A DNA stretch of 40,023 nucleotides from the NCBI GenBank assembly GCA_018713665.1, contig DVOI01000046.1, positions 1 to 40,023 on the forward strand, read 5' to 3'. Source of the DNA: Ornithoclostridium faecigallinarum (GTDB taxonomy: Bacteria; Bacillota; Clostridia; Christensenellales; UBA3700). Below are positions 6,068-14,468 of the stretch, piece after piece. The notes beneath the pieces were generated by a model that saw only the letters and a program-made list of their open reading frames with translations, was not told the DNA's origin and did no database searches. Within the stretch, counting starts at the first letter, position 1. Every line of letters starts with the position of its first letter. The translations under genes and the position numbers were made by a program.

Positions 6068-8572
6068 TCATTCCTCGATCGAGCGCCCTATCCAATTGAT
6101 GAAGTTGAGCGGCTCAAAGAATAGTTTGCGGCGGAAGAGCTTGTCGCCGATGAGGGAGCGCTTGCGCGGAATGTCGACGAGCGACCTCACGCGGAGCGCT
6201 TTGTCCAACTGTGCTTTGTCAGCGCCCGAGACCTTTGCGGTCACGGTGACGCTGTCGCCTGCGACCATGTCAAAGAAGTTGTCGCTCCATTGCACGTTGA
6301 AGTCGTGCAGCGTCAGCTCGACGCCCCTCGCGAACGCGCTCGCACCGACGGTGACCGAATAGGTCTCGCCGTCGTAGTCGGTGGTGTAGGACAGCGGCGC
6401 TTCGGGCAGGCGCGCATATTTTTCCGCAGAGAGGGTGCGCATGCGCTCGGATACGAGCGTCTCGCCGTCGTAGACGCGGACAATCGCGTAGCAATTCTTG
6501 CGCTTTGCCTTGGAGGGCAGGGGCATCTCTTCGATCAAAGTGACCGAATCGGGCGCCGCGTCGATCACGCGTTCGCGCTCGGTCACGGGCACGCCGTCAT
6601 AGCCGACGATCGCGCACTTTGCGGTGTATTGCTTGGCGATGTCGGAGTCGTTGATCAGGTGGAAGAGCACCGCTTTTTTGTCCAAAGCGAGGGTCGCGGT
6701 GACCGGCGCGTTGAAGTGGCGCGCGCGGTAGGTGATCGCTTTGAGATTGCGGTACCAGTCAAGCCCCGACCATGAGGTCACGCCCCAGCAGTCGTTGTAT
6801 TGCCAATAGAGCGAGCCGTTGCAGCGTCCCTTGTTGCGGCGCCAATGTTCGGTCGCGAGCTCGGCGCAGTCGGCTTGGTTGAGCTGGGTCAGATAGACGA
6901 GATCCCAAAATCTCTCGGGCGTCCAATATCTCTCGATGATGTAGTATTGCGTACGCGAATTGCCCGCCATCGCCTTTTGGTGCAGCTTCATCAAAGGACC
7001 GTCGAGCGACTCGGGGAGTTTGCCTTCGCCGAAGATGCGCAGCGTATTCTCGTGCGCGAACGCCTGGAAGCCGAACTCACTGCAAAACCGGGTATAGTTG
7101 CCCAGCAGATATGCTATCGGGCGCAGACCGTGCCACGCCTTCCACAGGTGTGTGTCGCCGTGCCGCGTCGAGTAGATGTCCTTGAGAAATTCGCCGCCCG
7201 TCGGCGAGCCCGGCCAATAGGGAGTGACGTCGTCGAACTCCGCGATTTTTTCGCGCAGGTGTTGATAATAGAAGGGTCCGGTCTGCTTGATGTTCTCGAC
7301 CATGATGCGCCAGCCGAGCGACATCTGTTCGACCTCGTTGTTGCCGTTCCACAATGCGAGCGACGCGTGATGGCGAATGCGGCGGACGTTGTCTTCGATC
7401 TCTTTGTCCACCTCGGCGACAAAGTCCTCTCTGCCGTAGGGGAAGGGGGAGCAGGCGAACATGCAGTCCTGCCATACGAGGATGCCGTAGCGGTCGCACA
7501 GGTCGTAAAAGTCGTCGCTCTCGAAGTAAGCGCCGCCCCAAACGCGCAGCATGTTCATGTTGGCGTGCGCGGCGGTGGAGATCAAAAATTCGAGATCGTC
7601 GTGCGTGGTGCGCGAGATGAAGCTGTCCGTCGGCACCCAATTCGCGCCGCGCGCAAAGACGGGCTTGCCGTTGAGGAGAAAGCGGAAGTTGGTGCCCCAT
7701 TCGTCGGCGGACAGGTCGAGTTCGATAGTCCTCAGACCGAGGTTCAGAGTATGCACGTCGTCGGCGTTGTCCGCACAGGCGGCGGTCAGCGTGTAGAGCG
7801 GTTGTTCGCCGCTGCCGTTGCATTGCCACAGCTTGGGATCTGTCACTTCGATCGAGACGTTTTCGCCGTCGAGTTCGGCGAGTTTTTCGCCGTCGGGCGA
7901 GGTCAAAACATAGTGCACCGACGCGCGCTTTTCGCCGTAAAACTCGGGCGTGAGTTCGAGTGTGACCTTGCCGCCGTCGTGATGTTGACGCACGCGCACG
8001 CCGTCCAGCTTCGCGCCGTCGTAGGCGAGCACATATGCCGGCTTGATGATGCCGCATTGCAGCAGGTGAGGCGCCCAGTCCCAGCCGAAGTGATATGCCG
8101 GTTTGCGGATGTGGCAGGAGCCGGCTTCGCCTTCGGTGGTGTTGATCATAGGCATCTCTTTCTGCCACTTGGCGATGTAGTCGAGAGGGTTGGAAAACTT
8201 GACCGATATGGTGTTTTCCCCCGCGGCGAGCACGTCTTTGACGTCGAAGATATATCTGCGGTACGCGTTTTGTACGCTGGCGATGCGCTTGCCGTTGACG
8301 ACGATATCGGCGAGAGTGTCGAGCATCTCGAAGACGAGCACGACATGTTCGCGTTTGAGGTCGTCCGCGCTCATCTCGAATGTGCGCGAAAAGGTCCAAT
8401 CATGCTTGCCGACCCATTGAACGTCGGTCTCGTTGCAGCCGATGAAGGGGTCGGGGATGACCCCTGCCTTGACGAGGTCGAGAAAGTTGCAGCCGGGAAC
8501 GGTCGCGGGAATGTCTTTGATTTTGTCGGAATCGGTCAGCGACCAAACTCCGCACAGGTCTGTCTTGTGCAT
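6068..8572 (-). CDS. Glycoside hydrolase family 2 beta-mannosidase
   Basis: The 834-residue protein shows GH2 organisation: an N-terminal jelly-roll sugar-binding domain (about 1-180), an immunoglobulin-like domain (about 185-285), a TIM-barrel catalytic domain (about 290-610) and C-terminal beta domains. The acid/base is Glu413 in WNGNNE, and the nucleophile is Glu499 in SEFGFQ. These forms, with W-x-GNNE and SEFGFQA, are typical of beta-mannosidases rather than beta-galactosidases. No signal peptide is visible, which implies cytosolic cleavage of short beta-mannosides brought in by a transporter such as the upstream MFS protein. The ATG has GGAGGA just upstream. The gene has its own promoter (8615-8643) and a small hairpin in its leader, so it can be expressed separately from the transporter. 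Confidence 0.9.
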   Translation of the reverse strand: MHKTDLCGVWSLTDSDKIKDIPATVPGCNFLDLVKAGVIPDPFIGCNETDVQWVGKHDWTFSRTFEMSADDLKREHVVLVFEMLDTLADIVVNGKRIASVQNAYRRYIFDVKDVLAAGENTISVKFSNPLDYIAKWQKEMPMINTTEGEAGSCHIRKPAYHFGWDWAPHLLQCGIIKPAYVLAYDGAKLDGVRVRQHHDGGKVTLELTPEFYGEKRASVHYVLTSPDGEKLAELDGENVSIEVTDPKLWQCNGSGEQPLYTLTAACADNADDVHTLNLGLRTIELDLSADEWGTNFRFLLNGKPVFARGANWVPTDSFISRTTHDDLEFLISTAAHANMNMLRVWGGAYFESDDFYDLCDRYGILVWQDCMFACSPFPYGREDFVAEVDKEIEDNVRRIRHHASLALWNGNNEVEQMSLGWRIMVENIKQTGPFYYQHLREKIAEFDDVTPYWPGSPTGGEFLKDIYSTRHGDTHLWKAWHGLRPIAYLLGNYTRFCSEFGFQAFAHENTLRIFGEGKLPESLDGPLMKLHQKAMAGNSRTQYYIIERYWTPERFWDLVYLTQLNQADCAELATEHWRRNKGRCNGSLYWQYNDCWGVTSWSGLDWYRNLKAITYRARHFNAPVTATLALDKKAVLFHLINDSDIAKQYTAKCAIVGYDGVPVTERERVIDAAPDSVTLIEEMPLPSKAKRKNCYAIVRVYDGETLVSERMRTLSAEKYARLPEAPLSYTTDYDGETYSVTVGASAFARGVELTLHDFNVQWSDNFFDMVAGDSVTVTAKVSGADKAQLDKALRVRSLVDIPRKRSLIGDKLFRRKLFFEPLNFINWIGRSIEE

Positions 8573-8582
8573 TGTTCCTCCG

Positions 8583-8598
8583 CTGCGGCAAACCGCAG
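8583..8598 (-). promoter_or_regulatory. Hairpin in the beta-mannosidase leader
   Basis: CTGCGG and CCGCAG (8583-8588, 8593-8598) form a 6-bp stem with a 4-nt loop directly before the GGAGGA ribosome binding site. There is no T-tract, so it may stabilise the mRNA 5' end rather than terminate. Confidence 0.45.
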
Positions 8599-8614
8599 AA
8601 ATTGTTCTTTAATG

Positions 8615-8643
8615 ATTTTATAACATTTTGACGCAAAGGTCAA
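8615..8643 (-). promoter_or_regulatory. Promoter of the beta-mannosidase gene
   Basis: Minus strand TTGACC (8638-8643), 17-bp spacer, TAAAAT (8615-8620). The -35 region belongs to an inverted repeat TTGAC-N6-GTCAA (8628-8643), a possible operator. Confidence 0.65.
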
Positions 8644-8657
8644 GTTTTGACGACATG

Positions 8658-10022
8658 TCACGGGTTTTCGCTATGTTCGGTAGGCCGTTCGGCGGAATTT
8701 TGCGCCGCCTTTGCCGCGCGGAGCCTGTCGGCGTCGCGAGCGACGAACACAATCGGCACGATCGCGATCACCGCGACGATCGCCGCCGCGAGGAAGATCT
8801 CGAACGGGGGAGCGATCGCGCCGCTGTCGGTGGGGTCGAACGAGTTGATGCCGATCGCCATCGATATGACCGGACCGATGACCATGGGTACGAGCACGGT
8901 GAAGCACATGCGCACGCCCTGGAACCTGCCCTCGCAGCCGTCGGGGATATAGTCTTGGAACGCCGACATCAGCGCGCCGTTGGTGCACAGCAGCGAGCCG
9001 AGCATCACCGTACCGCCGACATAGAGCATGGGCAGATATGCGCCTTCTCCCAAAAATTTTGTCAGATAGATTGCGAGCGTGCCGACCACTATGAATGCGG
9101 CGAGCGGGATGTAGAATTTCTTGCGCCCCAGCTTGTCGTAGAACACGCCGAGCACGCCGGTGATCACCGCGGACAACACGATCACCGCGCCGATCGGCAG
9201 CAGGTAGTCGGTGATGCCCAGCGTGGTCTGAACGAAGTTGATGAGGTAAGAGAAGAAGGTCTGCTGAGAGATGCCGACCAGACACAGCGCCGTCAGACAG
9301 ACGAACATCATCTTGTTGGACTTGACGACCGAGGGGCGGAAGCCGTAAAAGACATCTTTTGCGGTGCGCATGTCCGAGCGCACGATGCCGGGCGCGTCTT
9401 TGACGAGAAAGATCGAGACGACGCCGGCGGCGATGGGGATGACGCCGAGGATGATGAAGAACGCCGCATAGTTGCCCTTGTCGTAGGTGAACATCGCGAT
9501 CGCGATCGCGGCGACGGTGGCGACGACGGGCATCACCGAGAGGATGGTGTTGACCTTGCCGCGGTTGGTGCCGTCGGTGACGTCGGTGACCCAGGCGTTG
9601 AACGCCGCGTCGTTTGCGGTCGAGCCGACGAGGGTCATCACGCAGTCGAAGACGACGAAGAGCGCGATCACAAGCGTACTGTTGCTTGCGGCGGCGTCGA
9701 CGTCTATCGTCGCAAAGAGCATTATCGTAACGCCCCACACGATGTAGCCGATCGAGATGAACGGCTTGCGTTTGCCGACCTTGTCGGTCAGCGCGCCGGC
9801 AAAGATTGTCGTGACGGTCGCAGTCAGCGCGGACAGCACGACCATCAGCGTCGTGACAAGGTAGTAGAGGTGATTGGCGTCGGGCGAATTTTCGAAGATG
9901 TCCTGCGCGAACGTCGCAAAGTACATGTTCTCGACGATCCACGCGACTTGTCCGATGAAGCCGCACATCAGCAGCGACGCCCAAATTTTTCCGCCGAGCG
10001 GAGTGGAAGTACGCTCTCTCAT
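8658..10022 (-). CDS. MFS transporter, probably sugar:cation symporter
   Basis: The 454-residue protein has about twelve hydrophobic helices in the 6+6 pattern of the major facilitator superfamily. The cytoplasmic loop between helices 2 and 3 reads GALTDKVGKRKPF, the MFS motif A in the form seen in glycoside-pentoside-hexuronide and SLC45-like sugar carriers. A matching loop FYDKLGRKKF recurs in the second half. The C-terminus is cytosolic and charged. It is the first gene of the locus with the beta-mannosidase and the phosphodiesterase, so uptake of a mannoside or related oligosaccharide is the likely task; this is inferred from neighbours. The ATG is preceded by AGGAGG at good spacing and a promoter with an overlapping palindrome. 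Confidence 0.82.
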   Translation of the reverse strand: MRERTSTPLGGKIWASLLMCGFIGQVAWIVENMYFATFAQDIFENSPDANHLYYLVTTLMVVLSALTATVTTIFAGALTDKVGKRKPFISIGYIVWGVTIMLFATIDVDAAASNSTLVIALFVVFDCVMTLVGSTANDAAFNAWVTDVTDGTNRGKVNTILSVMPVVATVAAIAIAMFTYDKGNYAAFFIILGVIPIAAGVVSIFLVKDAPGIVRSDMRTAKDVFYGFRPSVVKSNKMMFVCLTALCLVGISQQTFFSYLINFVQTTLGITDYLLPIGAVIVLSAVITGVLGVFYDKLGRKKFYIPLAAFIVVGTLAIYLTKFLGEGAYLPMLYVGGTVMLGSLLCTNGALMSAFQDYIPDGCEGRFQGVRMCFTVLVPMVIGPVISMAIGINSFDPTDSGAIAPPFEIFLAAAIVAVIAIVPIVFVARDADRLRAAKAAQNSAERPTEHSENP

Positions 10023-10050
10023 AAATTCCTCCTGAAAATTCCCTGTCTAT

Positions 10051-10079
10051 ATCATACACCATTGCGCGCATATGCGCAA
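10051..10079 (-). promoter_or_regulatory. Promoter of the MFS gene with overlapping palindrome
   Basis: Minus strand TTGCGC (10074-10079), 17 bp, TATGAT (10051-10056). The perfect palindrome GCGCATATGCGC (10066-10077) covers the -35 edge, where a repressor would block polymerase. The regulator is not in the window. Confidence 0.6.
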
Positions 10080-10173
10080 GAGGTTGAGAAAAAGTAACAT
10101 TGCAATGTCGATAAACATTCAAAATCATATCGCATTGATACGGATCGTGGCGGAAATAAAATTCGAAAAGCGC

Positions 10174-10202
10174 AAAAAAATCCCTCCGCAAAGCGCGGAG
10201 GG
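10174..10202 (-). terminator. Terminator of the asd-dapA-dapB operon
   Basis: Minus strand: 8-bp stem CCCTCCGC/GCGGAGGG (10182-10189 with 10195-10202) with a 5-nt loop, followed by seven T (A run 10174-10180). It lies just after the dapB stop. Confidence 0.93.
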
Positions 10203-10215
10203 GAAAGCGAAGTTT

Positions 10216-10980
10216 TCAGTCGATCATTGCGGCGATCAGGTCGTTCATGTCATACATGCCCGGCGCCTTGCCTTTGAGGAACGCCGCGCCCTTGATCGCG
10301 CCGTGGGCGAAGACAGCCTTGCTGTGCGCCTCGTGGGTGAGGGTGATCACCTCGTCGTCGCCGAAGAAGTTGACCTCGTGTTTGCCGACGACTGTGCCGC
10401 CGCGGACTGCGTGAATGCCGATCTCCTTGGCGTCGCGTTTGGTCGCGTTGCCGTGTCTGCCGAAGGTCTCATAATACCCCGGTTTTTCGGCGAGGATGCC
10501 GTCGGCGATTGCCAGCGCGGTGCCGGACGGGGAGTCGACCTTTTTGTTGTGGTGCGTCTCGACGATCTCGACGTCGAACTTGTCGCCGAGGAACGCCGCC
10601 GCGCGCCTTGCAAGCCCGATCAGCAGATTGATGCCGAGCGACATATTGGCGGAGCGGAAGATCGCGGTGCGCTTTGACGCCTCTTTGACCGCCTCGACTT
10701 GCTCGGGCGAATAGCCGGTCGTCGCGAGCAGCAGAGCGACCTTGCGAGAGGTCGCGAAGTCGAGCAGGCCTTGCAGGGCTTCGGGGCGGGAAAAATCGAT
10801 GACGACGTCCGCGTCGATGTCGATATCGGACGGCTTTTTGAACACGGGCACGGAAAATTTGCTCGGATCGGCATAGGCGTCTATGCCGCCTACGCACCTG
10901 ACGTCGTCATAGTCTTCGAGCGCCTTCAAGATGTTGGCGCCCATCTTGCCGCCGATGCCGCAGATGATGATGTCTGTCAT
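10216..10980 (-). CDS. dapB: 4-hydroxy-tetrahydrodipicolinate reductase
   Basis: DapB reduces the DapA product to tetrahydrodipicolinate with NAD(P)H, the second committed step to meso-DAP and lysine. The 254-residue length is typical. An N-terminal Rossmann fold opens with GIGGKMG. A TTGYSPEQ loop follows. The C-terminal substrate domain has the diagnostic ETHHNKKVDSPSGTA with the catalytic His and Lys. The gene begins one base after the dapA stop, so it is the last gene of asd-dapA-dapB and shares the lysine riboswitch. Tetrahydrodipicolinate would then go to LL-DAP through the dapL aminotransferase encoded at 33990. Confidence 0.97.
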   Translation of the reverse strand: MTDIIICGIGGKMGANILKALEDYDDVRCVGGIDAYADPSKFSVPVFKKPSDIDIDADVVIDFSRPEALQGLLDFATSRKVALLLATTGYSPEQVEAVKEASKRTAIFRSANMSLGINLLIGLARRAAAFLGDKFDVEIVETHHNKKVDSPSGTALAIADGILAEKPGYYETFGRHGNATKRDAKEIGIHAVRGGTVVGKHEVNFFGDDEVITLTHEAHSKAVFAHGAIKGAAFLKGKAPGMYDMNDLIAAMID

Positions 10981-10981
10981 A

Positions 10982-11869
10982 TCACTCCTTGATGAAGCCC
11001 AGCGCCTTCATCTCTTCGCGGATGAGCGCGGTGCTTGCCGGCGTCGCCGGGGTGAGGGGGAGGCGCATGCACGGCTTGCAGAGCCCGAGCATCGCGCACG
11101 CCGCCTTTACGGGGATGGGGTTGACCTCGCAGAACATCAATCCGAACAGCTTTTGGAAGCGGAATTGCAGTCCGCGCGCTGTCGCGTAATCTTCGGCGAG
11201 GCACGCGTCGGTCAGCTCTTTGATCGCCGCAGGAACGGCGTTGGAAGCGACCGAGATCAGTCCCTTGCCGCCGACCGCGAAGATGGGCAGGGCCGCAGCG
11301 TCGTCGCCCGAGTACAGCGTGATGTCGCTGCCCTCGATCGCCTTTGACGTCTCGATGACTTGTGTGATGTTGCCGCTGGCTTCCTTGATGCCGACGATGC
11401 CCTTGACCTCTGTCAGTCTCGCCGCCGTCGCGGGCAGCAGGTTGACGCCCGTCCTTCCGGGAACGTTGTAGGCGATGACGGGGAGAGAGGTCGCGGACGC
11501 GACCGCACGGTAGTGCTCGACGAGCCCGCCCTGCGTGCACTTGTTGTAGTAGGGGGTGACGACGAGGACGCCGTCCGCGCCCATGTCTTCGGCGCGGCGC
11601 GAGTTCTCGGCGGCGGTGGCGGTGCAGTTGCTGCCCGTGCCGGCTATGACGGGGATTCGGCCGTTCACCTGCTTTACGACAAAGCGGATGACCTGCGACT
11701 TTTCGGAGTCGGTCAGTGTCGGCGGCTCGCCGGTGGTGCCGCAGACGATCAATGCGTCCACGCCGCCTTTGAGCTGGTTGTCGACAAGTTTTTCGAGCGA
11801 CGCGAAGTCGACGCTTCCGTCCTCTTCGAACGGGGTGACGAGAGCTGTGCCCAAGCCTTTGAACAACAT
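10982..11869 (-). CDS. dapA: 4-hydroxy-tetrahydrodipicolinate synthase
   Basis: DapA condenses aspartate semialdehyde with pyruvate at the branch to lysine and DAP. The 295-residue TIM barrel has the full active-site set: Thr45-Thr46 in CGTTGE, Tyr108 in TPYYNK, Tyr134 and Arg139 in AYNVPGRTG, and the Schiff-base Lys162 in GIKEASGN. The start is ten bases after the asd stop with an AGGAGAT ribosome binding site. It is the middle gene of a riboswitch-controlled operon. The C-terminal helices look complete. Confidence 0.97.
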   Translation of the reverse strand: MLFKGLGTALVTPFEEDGSVDFASLEKLVDNQLKGGVDALIVCGTTGEPPTLTDSEKSQVIRFVVKQVNGRIPVIAGTGSNCTATAAENSRRAEDMGADGVLVVTPYYNKCTQGGLVEHYRAVASATSLPVIAYNVPGRTGVNLLPATAARLTEVKGIVGIKEASGNITQVIETSKAIEGSDITLYSGDDAAALPIFAVGGKGLISVASNAVPAAIKELTDACLAEDYATARGLQFRFQKLFGLMFCEVNPIPVKAACAMLGLCKPCMRLPLTPATPASTALIREEMKALGFIKE

Positions 11870-11879
11870 AGGTATCTCC

Positions 11880-12899
11880 TCAGATTTTGTTGTGATCGAT
11901 CATGTATTGAGCGATCTGTACCGCGTTGGACGCGGCGCCCTTGCGGATGTTGTCGGCGACGACCCAAAGGTTGACGCCGCTGTCGACGGTGTCGTCGATG
12001 CGGATGCGGCCGACATAGACTTCGTCGTGACCGGTCGCGTCGATGGGCATCGGATACTTGTTGTTGGCGACGTCGTCGACGATCACGATGCCGGGTTGAG
12101 CGGCGAGCGCCTCCTTGACGCCCTCGAGGGTGCAGGGCTTGTTGAACTCGACGTTGATGGACTCGCTGTGCGAATTGAGCACCGGCACTCTGACCGTGGT
12201 CGCGGTGACCTTGATGGACTGGTCGCCGAGGATCTTCTTGGTCTCTTTGATCATCTTCTCTTCCTCTTTGGTGTAGCCGTTGGGGAGGAAGACGTCGATG
12301 TGGGGCAGGCAGTTGTTGACGATCTGGTAGGGGAACTTGGTCGTCTTGTAGGTGCCGCCGCCCGCGAACGCCTTGATGCCCTCGTTGAGGTCGTTGTAGC
12401 CCGCGACGCCTGCGCCGCTGACCGCCTGGTAGGTGGAGTAGACGATGCGCTTGATGCCGTATTTGTCATAGAGCGGCTTGAGCGCGACCATCGCCTGAAT
12501 GGTCGAGCAGTTGGGGTTGGCGATGATGCCGTGGTGCCAATCTATGTCTTGGGGATTGACCTCGGGGACGACGAGGGGGACGTCGTCGTGCATACGCCAC
12601 TGGCTGGAATTGTCGATGACGACCGCGCCGTGCTCGGCGAAGACGGGCGCGAACTTTGCGGACGTGGAGCCGCCGGCGGAGAAGAGGGCGATGTCGATCT
12701 TCTTGTCCTTGACGTTGTCTTCGGTCAATTCGATGACGGTATATTCCTTGCCCATGAACTTGACCTTTTTGCCCGCGCTCTTTGCGGAGGCGTAGAGGTA
12801 GTAGTTCTCGACGGGAAGCTGTTTTTCTTCGAGGACTTCGAGGAATTTGTTGCCGACCATACCGGTCGCGCCGACTACGGCGATGTTATATTTTTTCAT
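11880..12899 (-). CDS. asd: Aspartate-semialdehyde dehydrogenase
   Basis: Asd reduces aspartyl phosphate to aspartate semialdehyde with NADPH, supplying the lysine, threonine and methionine branches. The 339-residue product starts with MKKYNIAVVGATGMVG (nucleotide-binding loop). The catalytic cysteine is Cys131 in NPNCSTIQ, and HSESINVEF near residue 245 carries the substrate-binding region. The same frame stays open upstream to 13268, but that stretch is the lysine riboswitch and its terminator and does not look like protein. The ATG at 12897-12899 has a GGAGAG ribosome binding site. It is the first gene of asd-dapA-dapB. No aspartokinase gene is in the window. Confidence 0.97.
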   Translation of the reverse strand: MKKYNIAVVGATGMVGNKFLEVLEEKQLPVENYYLYASAKSAGKKVKFMGKEYTVIELTEDNVKDKKIDIALFSAGGSTSAKFAPVFAEHGAVVIDNSSQWRMHDDVPLVVPEVNPQDIDWHHGIIANPNCSTIQAMVALKPLYDKYGIKRIVYSTYQAVSGAGVAGYNDLNEGIKAFAGGGTYKTTKFPYQIVNNCLPHIDVFLPNGYTKEEEKMIKETKKILGDQSIKVTATTVRVPVLNSHSESINVEFNKPCTLEGVKEALAAQPGIVIVDDVANNKYPMPIDATGHDEVYVGRIRIDDTVDSGVNLWVVADNIRKGAASNAVQIAQYMIDHNKI

Positions 12900-12910
12900 A
12901 AACTCTCCTT

Positions 12911-12922
12911 GGGGCAAGCCCC
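12911..12922 (-). promoter_or_regulatory. GGGGC hairpin next to the asd ribosome binding site
   Basis: GGGGC-AA-GCCCC (minus strand GGGGC-TT-GCCCC) forms a 5-bp stem directly upstream of AAGGAGAG. It could modulate translation initiation in addition to the riboswitch terminator. Confidence 0.4.
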
Positions 12923-12932
12923 GGGTTTTGTC

Positions 12933-12967
12933 AAAAAAAATCCGTCTTCGCGACGGGCGAAAACGGA
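12933..12967 (-). terminator. Riboswitch-controlled intrinsic terminator before asd
   Basis: On the minus strand TCCGTTTTCGC pairs with GCGAAGACGGA around a 5-nt loop (12941-12967) and is followed by eight T (12933-12940). It sits between the lysine aptamer and asd, so it is the expression platform. Confidence 0.92.
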
Positions 12968-12984
12968 AAAGTTGCTTTTGTTCC

Positions 12985-13143
12985 GCAAATAGCCCTCCAT
13001 CGCGATCGATGACAGTCGCGGGATTGTTGATCCCGTGCCCAGCCGCGGCGTCTTCAAAGCGACGAGCGCGACTTCGGCGGTACTCCCTTTGGGCGGCGTT
13101 CTTTGAAACGTGACTCCGCTTACTGATGAGGACCGCGCCTCTA
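12985..13143 (-). promoter_or_regulatory. Lysine riboswitch (L box) aptamer
   Basis: Read on the minus strand, the conserved L-box blocks occur in order: AGAGGCGCGG, then CATCAGTA, AAAGGGAGTACCGCCGAAG, GGCTGGGCACGGG, CCGCGACTGTCA and finally GGAGGGCTATT. The outer helix P1 is GCAATAG with CTATTTGC. Its position between a promoter and a strong terminator upstream of asd-dapA-dapB matches known lysine riboswitches that terminate transcription when lysine is bound. Start and end are given to within a few bases. Confidence 0.93.
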
Positions 13144-13153
13144 TTGCACGAGT

Positions 13154-13182
13154 ATGATAGCACACGGCGGAGGAATTGTAAA
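13154..13182 (-). promoter_or_regulatory. Promoter of the asd-dapA-dapB operon
   Basis: Minus strand TTTACA (13177-13182), 17-bp spacer, TATCAT (13154-13159). The transcript would begin a few bases before helix P1 of the lysine riboswitch. Confidence 0.8.
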
Positions 13183-13283
13183 GCGTTTGCATTCAAAAAT
13201 CGCGTTTTGTGCGCGAAATTTGTCCGAAAACGGGCTTTGACCGAGGCGGCGCGAAAAAAAGCCGTCATAAGTCGCGCATATGT

Positions 13284-13312
13284 TTGCGCTTTTGCCGCCG
13301 ATAGTGTAATAT
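13284..13312 (+). promoter_or_regulatory. Promoter of the membrane protein-hslO operon
   Basis: TTGCGC (13284-13289), 17-bp spacer, TAATAT (13307-13312). The predicted start near 13319 excludes the GTG at 13317 as a start codon. Confidence 0.65.
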
Positions 13313-13355
13313 ATTAGTGCAAAACGCCGCGCGTGCGGCATTTATGGAGACAATG

Positions 13356-14468
13356 ATGTCCAAAATTACACAACTCGCAAGCAAATTGACCGTCGACAAA
13401 GATCTCGGTCCCGTAAGAGACTATACCGAGAGAGGCCGCTTCCGCAAAGTCATCTCGACAATGAGCGAGCACAAGCTCGGCATGCTCGCGGTCAACCTCG
13501 TCACCGCGCTCTTCGCCGCGCCGCTCGTAGTTATGTTCATCGTATTGATGGGCATGTACGAGTCGTCGCAGATTGCGGAGGCGGGCTTCAACTTTTCCGG
13601 TTTCATAGGCATAGGCTACGGTTTGACCGACGACACCGTCGCCGGCATCAATATGATTTACGGCATAAGACAGGACTTTTTCCTCTATTTCTTTACGCCG
13701 TGCATGATGATTCTCTCGATTGGCTGCGCCGGCGCTTACCACTGCATCCGCAATTGGATGTGGGGCGGCGAGGTCAAGCCCAAGCACTACTTCCGCGGCA
13801 TAAAGCTGCATTGGTGGAAGTTCCTTTCCGCGTTTACGTTCATCGGGCTTGTCGGCACAAATGCCGCATGGTCGACGATTGAGCTTATTCGTCTCACTTC
13901 GACGACGGGCACGGCGGGCGCAGGCATTTGGATCTGGAGCATCACCGCGCTCTTGATTGCGCTCTTGACCGCACTGTTCGTAGGGGTTTGGCTGCCGATG
14001 TCGGTGATTTTCGATTTCTCGTACGGCGTGAGCGTCAAAAATGCGATTCTCTGCTTTTTGATCTTTGCGTTCAACGTCATCTTGGTGACGATATTGATTG
14101 CGGCGCCGTTCGCGCTGCTCGCGGTCGACGTGCTCAACTATATCATCTATGTGATGATGCTCTTCTACGGCGGCTCTTTCTTGATGGCGTGCAACATCTC
14201 CATGGGCATGTGGATCGGCGATATGTCGCTCAACACCCTTTACGAGTATGAACAAAAGCAGGCGGAGACGTCCAAGAAGGGCGGCAAAAAGCGCAAGCAG
14301 GGCAAGGCGGACGCCCGTCCCGTCAACATTGACGCGGCTCCCGAGGTGCAAAACGAGGACGGCGCGGACGAGCAAACAAAAGCTCCGTCTCAGCCTCAAC
14401 CGCAGCAAAAACCCAAGCAGGGCGGCGGCAAAAAGGGCGGCAAACGTCCGCAGTACAGGCGCAGATGA
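13356..14468 (+). CDS. Uncharacterised six-helix membrane protein with basic C-terminal tail
   Basis: The 370-residue protein has about six transmembrane helices (near 42-66, 106-130, 156-175, 190-212, 228-252, 258-283). Its soluble tail (about 300-370) is rich in Lys, Gly, Gln and Pro and ends in PQYRRR. The loop between helices 2 and 3, with GAYHCIRNWMWGGEVKPKHYF, loosely resembles the YesL/DUF624 fold; I am not certain of that. The frame is open from a GTG at 13317, but the promoter and the GGAGA at 13346-13350 favour the ATG at 13356 (MSKITQ). The stop overlaps the hslO start, so the two are coupled. The basic tail could bind nucleic acid, ribosomes or acidic lipids, which is speculation. 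No function is assigned. Confidence 0.75.
   Translation: MSKITQLASKLTVDKDLGPVRDYTERGRFRKVISTMSEHKLGMLAVNLVTALFAAPLVVMFIVLMGMYESSQIAEAGFNFSGFIGIGYGLTDDTVAGINMIYGIRQDFFLYFFTPCMMILSIGCAGAYHCIRNWMWGGEVKPKHYFRGIKLHWWKFLSAFTFIGLVGTNAAWSTIELIRLTSTTGTAGAGIWIWSITALLIALLTALFVGVWLPMSVIFDFSYGVSVKNAILCFLIFAFNVILVTILIAAPFALLAVDVLNYIIYVMMLFYGGSFLMACNISMGMWIGDMSLNTLYEYEQKQAETSKKGGKKRKQGKADARPVNIDAAPEVQNEDGADEQTKAPSQPQPQQKPKQGGGKKGGKRPQYRRR

Noticed and set aside
6800..10097. Two long plus-strand frames opposite the GH2 and MFS genes
   Set aside because: Both lie antisense to clearly identified genes and encode no recognisable protein.
12900..13268. N-terminal extension of asd by 123 codons
   Set aside because: This stretch is the lysine riboswitch, its terminator and the promoter. 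The extended residues do not look like protein and the family start is at 12899.
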